DNA of 15,380 nt from the NCBI GenBank assembly GCA_949128015.1, contig CASBRC010000499.1, positions 1 to 15,380 of the forward strand, read 5' to 3'. This document shows positions 12,327-15,380 of this stretch, one piece after another. The DNA comes from Synechococcales cyanobacterium PMM_0003 (GTDB lineage: Bacteria; Cyanobacteriota; Cyanobacteriia; Pseudanabaenales; Pseudanabaenaceae). Positions within the stretch are counted from its first letter, which is position 1, and each line of letters starts with the position of its first letter. The position numbers were made by a program, and so were the translations under genes. The notes below the pieces were generated by a model. The model saw nothing but the letters and a program-made list of their open reading frames with translations. It was not told the DNA's origin and did no database searches.

Positions 12327-14951
12327 ATGAATATAAAGTTTTTTTGTCATCAATATTCTTATAGAAATTTAGAGGAAATATTTATTAACAATTTTTTAAT
12401 TGTTAGTATTGATGACAATCTGAGTAATGTTTTCTTACGGCTAAAAAACTACTTGTCGGACACTTCTAAAGAGCAGGAATTTCGCGATCGCAATTGGCTT
12501 TGTACTGATAGCCGCATTGCTTTTGTACTAGTTATGCAAGAGTCTCGATTAGTCGGTGAGATGAATGTGTTGGCATTGATGCACCTCATGGCGAAGGGAG
12601 TAGATCTCGCGACAGTCAAAGTCTCGGAAATCATGACTGAGCCGATCGCAACTTTGCGCTTTACAGAAATGAGAGATGCCGAAATCACAAATCTAGATAT
12701 TTTGCTGAATTTGTTGCAACAACAGCAAATTCACTATTTGCCAGTGGTAAATGCTCAACATTATCCGATCGCCTTGCTCACCATCGAAGGCTTATTAATA
12801 GCTCATAATCTAGAGTTGCGATCGCAGCAAGTAGAACTCGAACAACAGCTTGATGATGGCTGGTTACTAACTGCGATCGCCAATCGGATTGAGGCTTCCT
12901 TAGACTTACAAACAATTTTAGATGCCACAGTGAGCGAAATCCGTCAGTTTTTGCAAACCGATCGCGTGATTGCCTATCAATTTGAACCAGACTGGAGAGG
13001 GACGATCGTCGCAGAGTCGGTAAATCCGCAATGTGATTCTTTGCTTGGCAAAGAACTTACCGATTCCTATTTTAGCGAAGCTATGGTCGAGCCTTATAAA
13101 CATGGCAGGATTCAGGTTACTAACGATATTTATGTAGGGCTAACTAATTGTCATACCAAATTTCTAGAACAGATTCAAGTTAAGGCGATTATCGTTGTGC
13201 CGATTTTGCAAGGCGATCAGCTATGGGGACTACTTGCCGCCCAAGAATGTTTACGAACACGAAACTGGCGATCCTCGTCTGTCAAGCTATTACAAGAACT
13301 AGCTATACATATTGGCATCGCATTACAAAATGTCTCAGTTATTCATCAAACACAGCATCTTAATCAAGAACTAGAGATACAGGTGGCTCAGACCAGAAAA
13401 GCCCTTACTAGTAGCGAAAATCGCCTAGAGATCATTGTGAACAATATTTCTGATGGCATCTTAATTGTTGATCAAAATGGAGTGGTGATCTTTACAAATC
13501 CATCAGCGCTGAAAATGTTTGATATTTCATCTGAAATGTTGATGGGAATGAGGCTCGGTGTCCCCAATGTTTTGGGTAATTCTTTTGAAGTTAATTTGTT
13601 GCGCTATGGTAGTGGTCAGCTTAGCGGTGGTGAGATGCAAGTAGTCGAAATTGAGTGGAACGATCGGTTCGCTTACTTAATATCCCTCCACGATATTACC
13701 GAACGCCAGATAGTAGAAGTAGAACTCCAAAAAACTAACGAACAACTGTCACTCGCGAATACCTCTCTTGCCCATGCGACTCGACTTAAAGATGAATTTC
13801 TTGCCAATATGAGTCATGAATTGCGAACTCCGCTCAATGCAATTTTAGGAATGTCGGAAGGCTTACAAGAAAAAGTATTTGGTGATATCAACGAACGTCA
13901 GACTAAAGCGATTAAGACGATTGAACGTAGCGGCGAACATTTACTATCATTAATTAACGATATTCTTGATGTTTCTAAAATAGAAGCAGGTAAATTAGAA
14001 CTGAATTATGAGGAGGTGGAAATCGCACCACTTTGCAAATCAAGTATGGTCTTTGTCATGCAACAAGCGTTGAAAAAGAATATTCAACTGAAGACGATTC
14101 TCCAACCCAACCTTAAAAACATCGTAGTTGATGAGCGACGAATTTTACAATCATTAGTCAATTTGTTAAGTAATGCCGTTAAGTTTACCCCTGAACATGG
14201 ACAAATCACTTTAGAGGTTTATTTAGAAACGCCACATTCTCTTTGCTTTGATGTGATTGATACAGGTATCGGTATTAGTGCCAATGATTTAGACAAGTTA
14301 TTTCATCCCTTTGTGCAAATCGATAGTAGCTTGAGTCGCAAGTATGATGGTACTGGTTTAGGGCTAACTTTAGTGCGCGAGATTACGGAGCTACATGGCG
14401 GCTCAGTTAGTGTTAGCAGTGAAATAAATCAGGGAAGCCGATTTTCTATGCATTTGCCCTACGCTGTTAATGAAACAGAAACAGATTTAGAAGTTCCTTT
14501 AACGAATAATTTATCTCATAATTTGTCAGGCGCTGGTAATGACGATCTGAACAATCCATCTGATGCAAATCCAAAATCACCAACAACAATTCTGATTGCG
14601 GAAGATAATGAAGCCAACGTGGCAACATTCACATCCTATCTCGCAAGTCATGGTTATAGAATTGTCATTGCTAAAAATGGTAAAGATGCGATCGCAATCG
14701 TCAAAGAGCAACCCGTTGATCTGATCTTGATGGATGTGCAAATGCCTGAAATGGATGGACTAGAGGCAATTAGATATATTCGCACTGTTCTTAATTTAGT
14801 AGACATCCCGATCGTTGCCTTAACCGCTTTTGCGATGACAGGCGATCGCGAAAAATGTCTAGCCGCAGGTGCAAATGAATATCTCAGTAAACCTGTCAAA
14901 CTCAAAAACCTAGTCCTCACAATCCAGAAGTTAGTCTGGCAAATTAAATAA
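12327..14951 (+). CDS. Hybrid sensor histidine kinase: CBS pair-GAF-PAS-HisKA-HATPase-REC
   Basis: This 874-residue cytosolic sensor has no membrane segment. The order is a tandem CBS pair (about 20-165, with MTEPIATL and LPVVNAQHYPIALL), a GAF domain (about 180-340), a short coiled coil, PAS (about 362-468, ending HDITERQ), HisKA with phospho-acceptor H497 in NMSHELRTPLNAI, HATPase_c with N616 in NLLSNAVKF, DTGIGIS and GTGLGLTL, and a receiver with EDN, phospho-acceptor D803 in LMDVQMPEMDG, and SKPVK. All catalytic residues are present. The GAF domain reads DRVIAYQFEPDW-GTIVAESV, then DSYF (246-249) and NCHTKFLEQIQVKA. C275-H276 align with the chromophore Cys-His of phytochromes and cyanobacteriochromes, so bilin binding is possible; many non-photoreceptor GAF domains also keep this Cys. 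CBS domains usually bind adenosine nucleotides. The output partner, probably an Hpt or response regulator, is not in the window. The gene diverges from kaiC-like. Confidence 0.93.
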   Translation: MNIKFFCHQYSYRNLEEIFINNFLIVSIDDNLSNVFLRLKNYLSDTSKEQEFRDRNWLCTDSRIAFVLVMQESRLVGEMNVLALMHLMAKGVDLATVKVSEIMTEPIATLRFTEMRDAEITNLDILLNLLQQQQIHYLPVVNAQHYPIALLTIEGLLIAHNLELRSQQVELEQQLDDGWLLTAIANRIEASLDLQTILDATVSEIRQFLQTDRVIAYQFEPDWRGTIVAESVNPQCDSLLGKELTDSYFSEAMVEPYKHGRIQVTNDIYVGLTNCHTKFLEQIQVKAIIVVPILQGDQLWGLLAAQECLRTRNWRSSSVKLLQELAIHIGIALQNVSVIHQTQHLNQELEIQVAQTRKALTSSENRLEIIVNNISDGILIVDQNGVVIFTNPSALKMFDISSEMLMGMRLGVPNVLGNSFEVNLLRYGSGQLSGGEMQVVEIEWNDRFAYLISLHDITERQIVEVELQKTNEQLSLANTSLAHATRLKDEFLANMSHELRTPLNAILGMSEGLQEKVFGDINERQTKAIKTIERSGEHLLSLINDILDVSKIEAGKLELNYEEVEIAPLCKSSMVFVMQQALKKNIQLKTILQPNLKNIVVDERRILQSLVNLLSNAVKFTPEHGQITLEVYLETPHSLCFDVIDTGIGISANDLDKLFHPFVQIDSSLSRKYDGTGLGLTLVREITELHGGSVSVSSEINQGSRFSMHLPYAVNETETDLEVPLTNNLSHNLSGAGNDDLNNPSDANPKSPTTILIAEDNEANVATFTSYLASHGYRIVIAKNGKDAIAIVKEQPVDLILMDVQMPEMDGLEAIRYIRTVLNLVDIPIVALTAFAMTGDREKCLAAGANEYLSKPVKLKNLVLTIQKLVWQIK

Positions 14952-15002
14952 AACCCAGATATGATTCGGCGGGCGAAGCCCGCCGAATCATATCTGGGTT
15001 TT
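14950..15002. terminator. Long perfect hairpin after hybrid kinase (core family copy 3)
   Basis: The arms 14950-14974 and 14978-15002 pair perfectly over 25 bp with loop GAA. The first two bases belong to the kinase TAA stop. AAAA...TTTT ends suit a bidirectional intrinsic terminator. The inner 15 bp are identical to the hairpin at 4802, while the outer ten bases (AAAACCCAGA versus AAAAGCCAAG) differ yet remain fully paired. Confidence 0.8.
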
Positions 15003-15021
15003 GAACTACAGATTTTTGAGA

Positions 15022-15061
15022 AGACAGGTAGGGGCAATTCATGAATTGCCCCTACCTGTCT
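15022..15061. repeat. 40-bp perfect palindrome upstream of hflX
   Basis: The central 28 bases (15028-15055) are identical to the palindrome at 10246-10273. Here the flanks AGACAG and CTGTCT extend it to a 40-bp perfect palindrome. It lies 19 bases past the kinase terminator and 6 bases before the hflX extended -10, so it occupies the hflX -35 region. Confidence 0.85.
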
Positions 15062-15067
15062 ACATCT

Positions 15068-15076
15068 TGTTATAAT
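15068..15076 (+). promoter_or_regulatory. Extended -10 promoter (TGTTATAAT) for hflX
   Basis: TGTTATAAT at 15068-15076 is a perfect sigma-70 extended -10 element (TG, one base, TATAAT). The expected start of transcription is near 15083, about 22 bases before the proposed hflX start. The -35 position falls within the 40-bp palindrome and does not resemble TTGACA, which an extended -10 can tolerate. Confidence 0.6.
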
Positions 15077-15104
15077 TTAAAAAATCTACACCAAAATAAC
15101 GCAT

Positions 15105-15380
15105 ATCGAAACTATTTACGGAAAAACCCAAGGACTGAAAGCGCATCAATTAAAGCAATTAGATCGGCTATATCGATCGCGCTTACCTCAAGATAGCCTC
15201 ACTACTCCCGAACTAGCTCAACGCCTTGCCGCAGTTAGCGCTGAGCTAAAGGATGCTGTTTGTTTGTATATCAACCGACGCGGACAGGTGATCCGCGTCG
15301 CGATCGGCACACCCAATCAAACGAAGATTCCACCCTTAGAGTTGCCCCGCTACGGTAGCGATCGCCTGAGTGGATTACGC
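15105..15380 (+). CDS. hflX: GTPase HflX, N-terminal part (3' end beyond window)
   Basis: HflX is a ribosome-associated GTPase that helps split stalled or hibernating 70S ribosomes under stress. Only the 5' 276 bases (92 codons from ATC at 15105) are present, before the GTP-binding domain. The translation ETIYGKTQGLK, LYRSRLP, TTPELAQRLAAVSAEL, VCLYINRRGQVIRVAIGTP and LELPRYGSDRLSG matches the N-terminus of cyanobacterial HflX from memory. The family usually begins METIYG, but here the Met position is ATC. The frame opens after a stop at 15078-15080 and contains no ATG, GTG or TTG before the conserved segment; ATA (15096), ATC (15105) or ATT (15114) would have to serve. No Shine-Dalgarno is visible. 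Gene identity is firm; the start is uncertain. Confidence 0.85.
   Translation, partial: METIYGKTQGLKAHQLKQLDRLYRSRLPQDSLTTPELAQRLAAVSAELKDAVCLYINRRGQVIRVAIGTPNQTKIPPLELPRYGSDRLSGLR

Larger units (their letters stand above)
1501..15365. repeat. Dispersed HIP1 octamers (GCGATCGC)
   Basis: The cyanobacterial HIP1 palindrome GCGATCGC occurs about 30 times by eye between its first copy at 1501-1508 and its last at 15358-15365, mostly inside genes. None is present from 1 to 1500, which includes the MFS gene. HIP1 abundance identifies the host as a cyanobacterium, and its absence marks the left end as compositionally foreign. Confidence 0.9.

Overview
The window is most likely from a filamentous or unicellular cyanobacterium, perhaps a Pseudanabaena-like lineage (the genus is an inference). 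The palindrome GCGATCGC (HIP1) occurs about 30 times by eye from position 1501 to the end, inside nearly every gene. The gene content also fits: KaiB/KaiC homologues, a CBS-GAF-PAS hybrid histidine kinase, a two-domain CbiX, and the cyanobacterial form of the HflX N-terminus.

Layout. Positions 1-735 (minus strand) hold a GC-rich MFS transporter cut by the window edge. It has no HIP1 site and contrasts sharply with the AT-richer remainder, so it is a transfer or assembly-junction candidate. Positions 736-1389 have no convincing gene and contain a nested inverted-repeat element. Then follow hrcA (minus), a 377-base divergent spacer, a PP2C phosphatase with a kinase-like N-terminus and a C-terminal membrane anchor (plus), and the bifunctional NAD(P)HX repair enzyme nnr (plus). 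nnr converges on a triple-PAS GGDEF-EAL protein (minus). Upstream of that lies a minus-strand group in transcription order kaiC-like, kaiB-like, cbiX. Divergent from kaiC is the large hybrid histidine kinase (plus). The window ends in the 5' part of hflX (plus).

How the genes may work together. From 6473 to 14951 almost everything is signalling: a KaiC-family ATPase, a KaiB-family partner, a sensor kinase whose GAF domain carries a phytochrome/cyanobacteriochrome-like Cys-His, a c-di-GMP enzyme, and a tetrapyrrole chelatase translationally coupled to kaiB. A light- or redox-responsive KaiBC-linked module is a reasonable hypothesis but is not shown by the sequence. hrcA, PP2C, nnr and hflX are stress, regulation and housekeeping genes.

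The most striking non-coding signal is a set of long, perfect hairpins at gene borders, with stems of 18-26 bp and loops of exactly three bases. Three share an inner 15-bp stem but have different, still perfectly paired outer arms. A separate 28-bp palindrome occurs twice, once bare and once extended to 40 bp by matching flanks. Some sit at stop codons like bidirectional terminators; others lie between divergent genes, where termination of an annotated gene does not explain them.
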